NCBI GenBank assembly: GCA_002363515.1
Contig: DEVX01000054.1
Location: 13,255-21,257 of the forward strand
Length of the DNA: 8,003 bases
From: Candidatus Saccharibacteria bacterium UBA3225
Lineage (GTDB): Bacteria; Patescibacteriota; Saccharimonadia; Saccharimonadales; Saccharimonadaceae
Direction of reading: 5' to 3'
Shown piece by piece: positions 1 to 6,669 of the stretch. Made by a program: the position numbers and the translations under genes. A model generated the notes under the pieces. It did not search any database. It had not been told where the DNA came from and worked only from the letters and a program-made list of their open reading frames with translations. Within the stretch, counting starts at the first letter, position 1. Every line of letters starts with the position of its first letter.

Positions 1-65
1 AGGCCTGCCATTTTGAGCATACGATTCTCGTGACCGAAGACGGTTATGAAATCTTAACCCAGTAG
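1..65 (+). CDS. map: Methionine aminopeptidase, C-terminal end only (partial)
   Basis: Only the last 20 codons before the TAG at 63-65 are in the window; the rest lies upstream. The readable tail contains FEHTILVTEDGYEILT, which closely matches the end of type I methionine aminopeptidases, where the Glu of the (F/Y)EHT motif is one of the metal ligands. The enzyme removes the initiator methionine from new proteins in the cytoplasm. The chain ends very soon after EILT, whereas the E. coli enzyme has a longer tail. The ftsA start codon follows 24 nt after the stop. The frame and motif are seen directly; the family call rests on this short motif alone, but the motif is distinctive. Confidence 0.8.
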   Translation, partial: ACHFEHTILVTEDGYEILTQ

Positions 66-83
66 TATAAGATATGCTACAAT
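54..83 (+). promoter_or_regulatory. Extended -10 promoter for ftsA, predicted leaderless transcript
   Basis: TACAAT at 78-83 is preceded by TGC, giving an extended -10 (TGnTACAAT). A weak -35, TTAACC at 54-59, lies 18 nt upstream and overlaps the end of map. The ftsA ATG at 90 is where transcription would be expected to begin, about 7 nt after the -10. No purine-rich SD sequence lies in the 24 nt before the ATG. A second possible -10, TATAAG at 66-71, would give only a slightly longer leader. This is a sequence match only. Confidence 0.5.
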
Positions 84-89
84 AAGCTT

Positions 90-1331
90 ATGGAAGAAAA
101 AGCTCGCTTTGCAGTAGGGTTGGATGTTGGTACCAGCACGACCCGGGCCGTCATGGGTACTATTGGTCGTGATGGCAAGATATCGGTTGTAGGCTATGGC
201 GAAGTTCCTTCTGAAGGGCTACGTCGTGGTATCGTAAAGGAGCTTATGTCTCCTCCGCGTGTGATTGACATGTGCTTACGCGCCGTGGAAGGGATGAGTG
301 GCATTGAGGTAAACGATGCTACGGTAAATATAAACGGCTCACATATTGGTAGTACAAAAGTAGACGGCATGATTGCGGTTGGCGTAGCCGATCACGAGAT
401 TGACAACGAAGACATTAATCGCATTTCTGATGCGGCAATTGCTGGTAAGATTCCGGCAAATCGCGAGATTCTTTCTTTAGTTCCATATGAATATATTTTA
501 GATGGCCAAGGTGGTATTAGGGAGCCATTTGGTATGCATGGCGCGCGTTTAGAGCTTCGCGCGAATGTAATTTCTGCCTTGACGCCAGATTGTGATAATG
601 TGCGTAAAGTTTGTGATGCGGCAAATTTGCGTGCGCGGGCGCTAGAACCGTCTGTATTGGCGGCGGCAAGGGCCGTGATAACGAATAGCCAAAAAGAAAA
701 CGGCGTAGGTTTGCTAGATATGGGTAGCGCTACGACTGGTTTGGCAATCTTTGACGAGGGTGAACTACAGTTTACGGGTGTGGTGCCAATTGGTAGCAAT
801 GATATTACAAACGATCTCGCTACGGTATTGAAGACAGTTCCAGAGATAGCGGAAGAGATAAAATTGCGCTTTGCTTCGGCAAAATTTGGAGAGACAGATA
901 AGGACATCGTGATTAAGCGTGGACGCGAGGAATATCGATTCAGCCGCAAGGAGGTTGATGAAGTGGTCGAGGCGCGTCTTGAGGAGATTTTTGAGGGCGT
1001 ACGCAAGTTATTGAAACATGCTGGATACGACAAGCGATTGCCAGAAGGCCTAGTACTAGTGGGTGGCGGTTCGAAGTTGCGAGACATCGATACGTATGCG
1101 CGCGATCAAGTGGAATTAGCAGTACGCTTGACGAAGCCGGAAGATGTTTTGGGTGTTTCCGAAGAGATCAAGAAGCCAGAATATGCGACAGCAATAGGTT
1201 TGATGTATGCAGATGCGGAATTCCAAGAGGGCGAGGAAGCGCGTAGCGTGCAGGATATGTTTGTTGGCAAAAAGAAAAAGGCCGCCAAGGGAGATGGCTG
1301 GTTTGCGAAAATTCTGAAAAAGTTTAAATAG
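90..1331 (+). CDS. ftsA: Cell division protein FtsA
   Basis: This 413-residue actin-like ATPase anchors FtsZ filaments to the inner face of the membrane and recruits later division proteins. The actin-fold landmarks are in order: phosphate-1 loop VGLDVGTSTTRAV at residues 9-21, the SHS2/1C domain in roughly residues 84-165, phosphate-2 loop GVGLLDMGSATTG from about 205, and the adenosine motif GLVLVGGGSKL at 320-330. The last 13 residues (401-413, GDGWFAKILKKFK) form a basic amphipathic helix after a lysine-rich linker, as expected for the membrane-targeting sequence. Length is typical for the family. The start is set by the conserved loop beginning at residue 9 and by an in-frame TAG at 63-65. 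There is no SD site. ftsZ follows after 81 nt, the usual FtsA-FtsZ pairing. Confidence 0.96.
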   Translation: MEEKARFAVGLDVGTSTTRAVMGTIGRDGKISVVGYGEVPSEGLRRGIVKELMSPPRVIDMCLRAVEGMSGIEVNDATVNINGSHIGSTKVDGMIAVGVADHEIDNEDINRISDAAIAGKIPANREILSLVPYEYILDGQGGIREPFGMHGARLELRANVISALTPDCDNVRKVCDAANLRARALEPSVLAAARAVITNSQKENGVGLLDMGSATTGLAIFDEGELQFTGVVPIGSNDITNDLATVLKTVPEIAEEIKLRFASAKFGETDKDIVIKRGREEYRFSRKEVDEVVEARLEEIFEGVRKLLKHAGYDKRLPEGLVLVGGGSKLRDIDTYARDQVELAVRLTKPEDVLGVSEEIKKPEYATAIGLMYADAEFQEGEEARSVQDMFVGKKKKAAKGDGWFAKILKKFK

Positions 1332-1359
1332 ACCAGACGAGAGAAGTCTAGCAAAAAAA

Positions 1360-1387
1360 TTGTTCAAATGTTACTATAAGATAAGAA
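1360..1387 (+). promoter_or_regulatory. Possible weak internal promoter before ftsZ
   Basis: The 81-nt gap between ftsA and ftsZ holds TTGTTC at 1360-1365 and the AT-rich stretch TATAAGATAAGAA starting at 1375. A -10 such as TAAGAA at 1382-1387 would sit 16 nt from the -35. Both boxes match the consensus poorly. TATAAGATA also occurs before ftsA and in the 22-bp repeats near 7250. ftsZ may simply be transcribed from upstream. Confidence 0.25.
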
Positions 1388-1412
1388 TTGAAGAAAAGTG
1401 AGGAGTTAATAC

Positions 1413-2657
1413 ATGCCTGAAGTAAAGCCAAGTGAGGTGGAGAGCACAGCTAGTATTAAAGTAATTGGCGTTGGTGGGGCTGGTGGCTCTGCCGTAAATC
1501 GTATGCGCGAAGCAGGTTTGAGTGGCGTCGAGTTGATTGCGATGAATACTGATGCGCAGGCTTTGCATAATTCAAAAGCCGACGTAAAGGTGCATCTTGG
1601 GCATGAAACTACGAATGGGCTTGGCGCTGGTGCTGACCCGACAGTCGGTGAGCGTGCTGCCGATGAAAGCCGTGAAGAAATCAAGAATGCGTTGGCTGGT
1701 GCAGATATGGCCTTTATTACCTTTGGCGCTGGTGGCGGTACTGGTTCTGGTGCTGGTTATATCGTAGCAGAAGAGGCACGCAAGCAAGACATTCTTGCCG
1801 TTGGTGTAGTTACAAAGCCATTCTCGTTTGAAGGCGCAAAGCGAAAAGCGAATGCAGATTGGGCAATAGAACATTTGGCGCGCAATGTCGATGCATTGAT
1901 TACGATTCCAAACGACCGCTTATTACAGACAATTGATCAGCGCACGCCGATTCTTGAGACTTTTAAGATTGCCGATGAAGTGCTTCGCCAAGGCGTTCAG
2001 GGCATTTCAGAGTTAATTACCGAGCACAGCTTGATTAACTTGGACTTTGCTGATGTAAAGGCTATCATGAAAGACGCCGGCTCGGCCTTGATGGGCATTG
2101 GCCGTGCTTCTGGCGAGAATCGCGCAAGCATCGCCGCTCAGCAGGCGATTGAGTCGCCGCTAATTGAAGTTTCGATTGACGGTGCTCGTGGCGTACTCTT
2201 CTCAATTGCTGGTGGTTATGATGTAACAATGAGCGAGATGCAGGAAGCCGCAGAACTTATTACGGCTAGCGTTAGCCCAGATGCAAATATTATTTGGGGT
2301 GCTTCGGTACGTCCAGAGCTTGAAGACGAAATCATCGTTACAGTGGTGGCGACCGGTTTTGATTCTGAATATTACCGTGACGATCCGCGCGCGCAGGAGT
2401 ATGGCCATAATGGTATCGATGCTCCAGTGTCTGCCACAAGCACAATGAATGAGCCTTTGACGGAGCCTAGCCAGACAATGGCAGATCCGGTTAAAGAAGC
2501 AGAGCATCATGTCGAGAAAACGGAAGTAGAGACTCAGAGTGCTGATTTTGCCGAGCCTTCTACGGTTAATATGTGGGATAATATTCGCACCGACAATAGT
2601 AGTGACGACAGCGACATTCCGGCTATTTTAAGGCGTCGCAAGAAGAACAAAGATTAG
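1413..2657 (+). CDS. ftsZ: Cell division protein FtsZ
   Basis: This 414-residue tubulin-like GTPase polymerises into the Z ring at mid-cell. The nucleotide-binding loop IGVGGAGGSAVNRM lies at residues 18-31, the tubulin signature GGGTGSG at 107-113, and the T7 catalytic loop NLDFADV at 209-215, with both T7 acidic residues present. A variable linker (about 325-385) leads to a C-terminal peptide, DIPAILRRR at 401-409, that matches the conserved tail which binds FtsA and other partners; a basic KKNKD end follows. The ATG has a good SD site, GGAG at 1402-1405, 7 nt upstream. All key residues are present and the length is normal. The nrdR-like gene begins 10 nt after the stop, and its SD overlaps the ftsZ TAG, so the two are probably translated from one mRNA. 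Confidence 0.97.
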   Translation: MPEVKPSEVESTASIKVIGVGGAGGSAVNRMREAGLSGVELIAMNTDAQALHNSKADVKVHLGHETTNGLGAGADPTVGERAADESREEIKNALAGADMAFITFGAGGGTGSGAGYIVAEEARKQDILAVGVVTKPFSFEGAKRKANADWAIEHLARNVDALITIPNDRLLQTIDQRTPILETFKIADEVLRQGVQGISELITEHSLINLDFADVKAIMKDAGSALMGIGRASGENRASIAAQQAIESPLIEVSIDGARGVLFSIAGGYDVTMSEMQEAAELITASVSPDANIIWGASVRPELEDEIIVTVVATGFDSEYYRDDPRAQEYGHNGIDAPVSATSTMNEPLTEPSQTMADPVKEAEHHVEKTEVETQSADFAEPSTVNMWDNIRTDNSSDDSDIPAILRRRKKNKD

Positions 2658-2667
2658 GAGGACTTTC

Positions 2668-3141
2668 ATGAGCCATCTAAAAATTGGCGAGAGTAAAGTC
2701 ATCGAGAGTCGGGAGTCTCAGGACGGGACAATGATTCGTCGTCGTCGTGTATCTTTGGACGGGAAGCATCGTTTTACTACATACGAGCGAATTGAGAGAC
2801 CTGGAATGATGGTGCGCAAGCGTAGTGGTTCGCGCGAGGCTTTTGATCGCGACAAACTTGCTGGAGCGATTCGCAATAGTGTAGGCAAGTATTTTAATAG
2901 CGATTTAGATGTCCAAGATATTGTAGATAAGGTGGAAGATTTAATATACGACCAGGGTAAGGATGAAATTCCGTCTAGTCTGATTGGCGAGACAATCTTG
3001 GAAGTGTTATCTGAAAAGAATGAGATGGCTTATGTTCGCTTTGCGAGCGTGTTTAAAGAGTTTAAGTCTCTTGACGATCTAGAACGCAGCATCGCAGAAC
3101 AGCGTGAGCGCATGAAGCAGCGAAAAGAAAAGGAGCAATAA
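2668..3141 (+). CDS. nrdR: NrdR-like ATP-cone repressor lacking the zinc-ribbon cysteines
   Basis: NrdR represses ribonucleotide reductase genes and senses ATP/dATP through an ATP-cone. This 157-residue protein keeps the family layout. It has IRRRR and RFTTYERIE in the N-terminal part, then a full ATP-cone from about residue 47 (MVRKRSGSREAFDRDKL) to AYVRFASVFKEF near 120-131, and a charged tail. The whole protein contains no cysteine. NrdR normally carries CPxCG near the start and CxxC just before RFTTYE; here these read MSHLKIG and VSLDGKH, the second at the same length as usual. The reading frame upstream of the ATG adds no cysteine before a stop at 2629-2631, so a wrong start does not explain the loss. 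GGAGG at 2657-2661 is the SD. DNA binding without zinc is uncertain, so the regulatory role is inferred from family membership. Confidence 0.88.
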   Translation: MSHLKIGESKVIESRESQDGTMIRRRRVSLDGKHRFTTYERIERPGMMVRKRSGSREAFDRDKLAGAIRNSVGKYFNSDLDVQDIVDKVEDLIYDQGKDEIPSSLIGETILEVLSEKNEMAYVRFASVFKEFKSLDDLERSIAEQRERMKQRKEKEQ

Positions 3142-3145
3142 AGAC

Positions 3146-3412
3146 ATGAGGGTGGTAGTAATTTGGCGCGAGGAAACGGATTATGCGCGTTCGGTAATTG
3201 AATGGATGCATGACTGCGAACGTCGAGTGGGCGTGGCGCCAGAAAGCTTATCGCCAGACGAGCCAGAAGGCGAGAGTCTATGCAGAGCGTACGATGTAGT
3301 GGAATATCCGACCATCTTAGCGATGAATGATGATGGCAAGATGTTGCAGATGTGGCGGGGAAGGGATTTGCCGCGTATTGATGATGTAACATATTATTTG
3401 ATAGAGCATTAA
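3146..3412 (+). CDS. Small thioredoxin-fold protein without CxxC
   Basis: The product has 88 residues and no signal peptide or membrane segment. It begins with a beta strand (VVVIW, residues 3-7) followed by a helix, in the place where thioredoxins have WCxxC; here the sequence reads WREETDY. Later, YDVVEYPTILAMNDDGKMLQMWRG resembles the second half of a thioredoxin fold, with YPT in the position of the cis-proline loop. Cys24 and Cys45 are not arranged as a redox pair. The gene starts 4 nt after the nrdR-like stop, and GGAG at 3132-3135 inside that gene serves as SD, so the two are very likely co-translated. It is the last gene before a terminator. The fold call is an inference from pattern. 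Redox catalysis looks unlikely; a binding or structural role is possible, but nothing specific can be assigned. Confidence 0.7.
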   Translation: MRVVVIWREETDYARSVIEWMHDCERRVGVAPESLSPDEPEGESLCRAYDVVEYPTILAMNDDGKMLQMWRGRDLPRIDDVTYYLIEH

Positions 3413-3428
3413 TGAAACTCTACAGAGA

Positions 3429-3457
3429 ATGTCTCACTCGCGGGTGAGACATTTTTT
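3429..3457 (+). terminator. Intrinsic terminator of the division operon
   Basis: A perfect 9-bp stem (ATGTCTCAC at 3429-3437 with GTGAGACAT at 3444-3452) closes a 6-nt loop and runs straight into six T residues at 3452-3457. It lies 17 nt after the stop of the thioredoxin-fold gene and just upstream of the ileS promoter. Confidence 0.93.
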
Positions 3458-3483
3458 ATTAATTTGAATAAATATGATATAAT
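3455..3483 (+). promoter_or_regulatory. Extended -10 promoter for ileS
   Basis: A perfect TATAAT at 3478-3483 with TG one base upstream (TGATATAAT) makes a strong extended -10. The -35 region at 17-nt spacing is only TTTATT (3455-3460), inside the T-tract of the preceding terminator, so the extended -10 probably carries recognition. Transcription would start near 3490. Confidence 0.75.
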
Positions 3484-3619
3484 GCAAGCATAAAGCGTTT
3501 GAGCAGCCATCAACTGCGAGCTGATGAAAGAACGACGTAGCTAGTGCGAGAAGCTAAGTCTAGTAGAGTCATCCGTGAGTCTGCGTGAAGGATTAATTGA
3601 GTGCTAGAATGATCTAGAA

Positions 3620-3650
3620 ATTGGATGGTACCGCTCTAAGGAGTTCCAAT
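3620..3650 (+). promoter_or_regulatory. T-box antiterminator
   Basis: Lower helix ATTGGA (3620-3625) pairs with TCCAAT (3645-3650). The 7-nt bulge TGGTACC (3626-3632) holds the tRNA-pairing bases. Upper helix GCTC (3633-3636) pairs with GAGT (3641-3644, one G-U pair) around the loop TAAG. This matches the canonical antiterminator layout exactly. Confidence 0.9.
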
Positions 3651-3668
3651 GAAAATTGGAATTTTTTT
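3644..3668 (+). terminator. Regulated intrinsic terminator of the ileS T-box
   Basis: TTCCAAT (3644-3650) pairs with ATTGGAA (3655-3661) across a GAAA loop and is followed by seven T residues (3662-3668). The left arm is the same segment that closes the antiterminator, so the two folds exclude each other. The leader therefore appears to work by transcription attenuation rather than by hiding the ribosome site. Confidence 0.9.
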
Positions 3669-3693
3669 ATGCAAAAGAAAGGAGTGCGTGGGC

Positions 3694-6597
3694 ATGAAGT
3701 ATAAATATGGTGAACGACGCCGAGCAAGCGAATACGAAAAAGCCTTGGTCGAGTTCTGGAAGAAAAATAAGACCTTCGAAAAATCGGTCGAAAACCGCCC
3801 GATAGACAATTCCTATGTGTTTTATGATGGCCCACCTTTTATTACAGGAAATCCGCATCACGGAACTTTATTGTCTTCAATCGTGAAAGATGCAGTGCCG
3901 CGTTATTGGACAATGAAAGGAAAACGTGTAGAGCGTCGTTGGGGTTGGGATTGTCATGGTTTGCCGGCAGAAAATTTCGTCGAAAAACAATTGGGTATTA
4001 CGGATAGGCGCGAAATTGGCACGAAATGGCCGCTTGAGACATATATTACAAAAGCACGCGAGTCGATGGTGGCGAATTCGGAGACTTGGCGCGGTACGAT
4101 TGACCGAATTGGCCGTTGGGTAGATTTTGATAACTGTTATCGCACGATGAATAAAGACTTTATGGAGTCGGTTTGGTGGGCCTTTAAGACTCTTTACGAA
4201 AAGGGTAAGATTTACGAGGGCGAAAAAGTTTTGATGTACGACACGAAGTTCGCAACTCCTGTTTCAAAGGCCGAAGTTACAATGGATAATGACGCATATC
4301 AGACGGTAACCGATCCGAGTGCTTTCGTAAAGTTTAAACTGGTCGACCGTGATGAATATGTTTTGGCCTGGACGACGACGCCGTGGACCTTGCCGGCTAA
4401 CATGGCTTTAGCTGTGTCTAAAAAGCTCAAATATGGCCTGTATGACGTCGAAGGCGACAAAATGATTATGGCTAAGGATTTGGCGAAAAAACTCGTTGGA
4501 GAGGACGCTAAGGCCCTTAAAACGTATTCTGGAAGCGACCTGGAGGGCTTAAAATATATTCCATTGTTTGAGATGGATGATGAGATTGCCCGCAATAAAA
4601 ATGCGCATAAGATTTGGGTGGCAGATTTCGTTTCAGCCGAAGATGGTACGGGGGTAGTGCATATTGCGCCAGCCTATGGTGAGGACGATTACGCTTTAGG
4701 GAAACGTAATAAGATTCCCGTGCGTCATACGATTGATGATAATGGTTATTATTTCCCAGAGTGGGCCGAAAAATTGCATGAGATTGGCGTGCGCGATACG
4801 GACGAGAATGGTATTGAAGTATGGGCTGGTAATAAATTTATTGCAAAATGCCTAGAGGAAAAAGGTGCAATTTGGAAGATTGAATACATCAAACATGAGT
4901 ACCCATTCAATCCGCGTAGCAAACAACGTATTATGTATCGAGCTTTTCCGAGCTGGTTCTTCGATGTTGAGGGTAGCAAGGAGCTGATGCTTGAGAAAAA
5001 CGAAGACATCAATTGGTTCCCAGCTCATTTGAAATATGGTCGTTTTGCTAAAAATATCGAACAGGCGCCAGATTGGAACTTGTCGCGCGACCGTTTTTGG
5101 GCGACGGCAATGCCAGTTTGGAAGGGTGATAAGGGCTCGATAAAGGTTGTTGGTTCTTATGATGAACTATACGAGCTATCAGGTGTACGTCTGGAAGATT
5201 ATCACCGTCCATGGGTAGATGAAATTGAATTTGATATCGATGGCGAGCATTTTAAACGTATAGATAAGGTGTTGGATTGTTGGTTCGAATCTGGTTCGAT
5301 GCCGTTTGCGCAGCTACATTATCCATTTGAGAATAAAGAAAAATTCGAGAAGAACTACCCAGCAGATTTCATTGTGGAATATGTTGGTCAGGTGCGTGCA
5401 TGGTTCTATTATGTACATGTAGTGAATACGGCGCTGTTTGGTGAGTGCGCTTATAAGAATGTAATTACGACAGGTACACTAGCTGGCAATGATGGTCGCA
5501 AGATGAGTAAGTCGCTAGGTAATTATACTGATCCGAATGAATTAATGGATAAGTTCTCGGCAGACGCTTTGCGTTTCCAATTGTTATCTAGTCCGGTACT
5601 TGCCGGTGAGGACTTTGCTTTGATAGACAAAGATGTTTCCGATACGGCACGCAAGCTGACAATGATTTGGAATGTCTATGATTTCTTCACGATGTATGCC
5701 AGTGTGGATGGTTGGGATTCAAAGAATAGCTGGAAACCGTCTGGAAAGACAACTTTTGGCGATTTGAAAAATCCACTGGACCGTTGGATTATTTCGCGCT
5801 TACATCAAGTAAAGGCTGAGATTATTGAGGGGATGGATCAATATAATATACCGAAAGCGCTAGCTGGAGTATTGCCATTTATTGATGATCTCTCAAACTG
5901 GTTCGTGCGACGTTCACGCCGACGTTTCTGGAAATCCGAGGACGATGGCGATAAAGCTGAGGCATACTGGACGCTATATACGGTATTGGTGAAGTTTGCT
6001 GCCGTAGTTGCACCGTTTGTGCCATTCTTGGCGGAAGAGCTTTGGCAAAATATGACTGGCGGCGAAGATGGCGAGTCGGTGCATCTTTTGAACTATCCGC
6101 AAAATGTTGAGGTTGACCAGAAAGTCTTGGACGATATGGCACGTTGTCGAGAGATTATTAAGGACGGTTTGGCTTTGCGAATGGTGCGCGATGATGGCTT
6201 TGGTCAAATTAAGGTGCGTCAACCATTGGCGAAGCTAACATACGGCGGAGATAAGCTTGAAAAGTTTTACGAGAGCATTATCGCCGAAGAGGTTAATGTT
6301 AAAAAAGTTGCTCATGGCGAAGGATTAGTACTCGACAAAAAGCTAACAAAAGGACTATGCGAAGAAGGATTTGTTCGCGAGTTGATTCGTTTTGTTCAGG
6401 CTGCACGCAAAAAAGCTGGGCTTAATGTTGACGATCGCATTAAACTTTCAGTATCGGTAAAAGTTCCAGCTAAACACCTTGAAATGCTCAAAAATGAGGT
6501 GTTGGCAACTGAATTCTCGACTGATGCTAACTATGGATATGATGAAATAGCTAAAATTGAAGGGGAAAATGTAACTATTTCGTTAGAAAAAGCCTAA
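3694..6597 (+). CDS. ileS: Isoleucyl-tRNA synthetase, type 2 (eukaryote-like), with HHGT signature
   Basis: The enzyme charges tRNA-Ile with isoleucine in the cytoplasm. With the start at 3694 it has 967 residues. An upstream in-frame ATG at 3649 lies inside the T-box terminator hairpin and is not credible; 3694 has AAAGGAG at 3678-3684, 9 nt upstream. The class I signature appears as PHHGT, residues 54-58, so the fourth His of HIGH is Thr. KMSKS is intact at 603-607. The CP1 editing domain has the Thr-rich motif TTTPWTLP from 227 and GTGVVHIAPAYGEDD at 318-332, so editing is probably retained. There is no C-terminal Cys4 zinc finger as in type 1 enzymes such as that of E. coli. Sequence style and length fit the type 2 family, which is associated with natural mupirocin tolerance. 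The gene ends with two stops in a row and is followed by a terminator. Confidence 0.97.
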   Translation: MKYKYGERRRASEYEKALVEFWKKNKTFEKSVENRPIDNSYVFYDGPPFITGNPHHGTLLSSIVKDAVPRYWTMKGKRVERRWGWDCHGLPAENFVEKQLGITDRREIGTKWPLETYITKARESMVANSETWRGTIDRIGRWVDFDNCYRTMNKDFMESVWWAFKTLYEKGKIYEGEKVLMYDTKFATPVSKAEVTMDNDAYQTVTDPSAFVKFKLVDRDEYVLAWTTTPWTLPANMALAVSKKLKYGLYDVEGDKMIMAKDLAKKLVGEDAKALKTYSGSDLEGLKYIPLFEMDDEIARNKNAHKIWVADFVSAEDGTGVVHIAPAYGEDDYALGKRNKIPVRHTIDDNGYYFPEWAEKLHEIGVRDTDENGIEVWAGNKFIAKCLEEKGAIWKIEYIKHEYPFNPRSKQRIMYRAFPSWFFDVEGSKELMLEKNEDINWFPAHLKYGRFAKNIEQAPDWNLSRDRFWATAMPVWKGDKGSIKVVGSYDELYELSGVRLEDYHRPWVDEIEFDIDGEHFKRIDKVLDCWFESGSMPFAQLHYPFENKEKFEKNYPADFIVEYVGQVRAWFYYVHVVNTALFGECAYKNVITTGTLAGNDGRKMSKSLGNYTDPNELMDKFSADALRFQLLSSPVLAGEDFALIDKDVSDTARKLTMIWNVYDFFTMYASVDGWDSKNSWKPSGKTTFGDLKNPLDRWIISRLHQVKAEIIEGMDQYNIPKALAGVLPFIDDLSNWFVRRSRRRFWKSEDDGDKAEAYWTLYTVLVKFAAVVAPFVPFLAEELWQNMTGGEDGESVHLLNYPQNVEVDQKVLDDMARCREIIKDGLALRMVRDDGFGQIKVRQPLAKLTYGGDKLEKFYESIIAEEVNVKKVAHGEGLVLDKKLTKGLCEEGFVRELIRFVQAARKKAGLNVDDRIKLSVSVKVPAKHLEMLKNEVLATEFSTDANYGYDEIAKIEGENVTISLEKA

Positions 6598-6609
6598 TAA
6601 GCACTATTG

Positions 6610-6658
6610 ATACGCCTAGTTTCAACGCACTAATCGTTCGACTGGGCGTATTTTGTTG
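6610..6658 (+). terminator. Intrinsic terminator after ileS
   Basis: An 11-bp stem (6610-6620 with 6641-6651, one T-G wobble; core TACGCC/GGCGTA) encloses an inner AACG/CGTT pairing and is followed by TTTTGTT. It lies 12 nt after the ileS stop. Confidence 0.85.
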
Positions 6659-6669
6659 CCGCAAAAAAC

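Larger units (their letters stand above)
3490..3668 (+). promoter_or_regulatory. T-box riboswitch leader of ileS (tRNA-Ile sensing)
   Basis: T-box leaders bind uncharged tRNA and switch the downstream synthetase gene on. The diagnostic T-box, GGATGGTACCGC, lies at 3623-3634, and its TGGT at 3626-3629 can pair with an ACCA tRNA end, fitting the A discriminator base of tRNA-Ile. Upstream hairpins include GAC-g-TAGCT with AGCTA-a-GTC (3534-3560), enclosed by GATGA/TCATC (3523-3527 with 3569-3573). A 5-bp stem, CTAGA/TCTAG (3604-3617), just before the antiterminator fits the position of Stem III. The leader is short, with only about 115 nt before Stem III. The Ile specifier could not be fixed; AUC candidates are at 3509-3511 (loop of a GCAG/CTGC hairpin) and 3571-3573. 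The class is certain from the T-box and its switch; the Stem I fold is tentative. Confidence 0.9.

Noticed and set aside
392..1087. Long minus-strand open frame of 231 codons inside ftsA
   Set aside because: It is antisense to strongly conserved ftsA coding sequence and is Ser-rich shadow translation with no family resemblance.
1329..1357. Possible terminator between ftsA and ftsZ
   Set aside because: The stem is only 5 bp (TAGAC/GTCTA) and is followed by A residues rather than T residues on the transcribed strand.
3649..3693. Upstream in-frame ATG adding 15 residues to IleRS
   Set aside because: This ATG lies in the T-box terminator hairpin and has no homologous N-terminal residues behind it; ATG 3694 has a proper SD.
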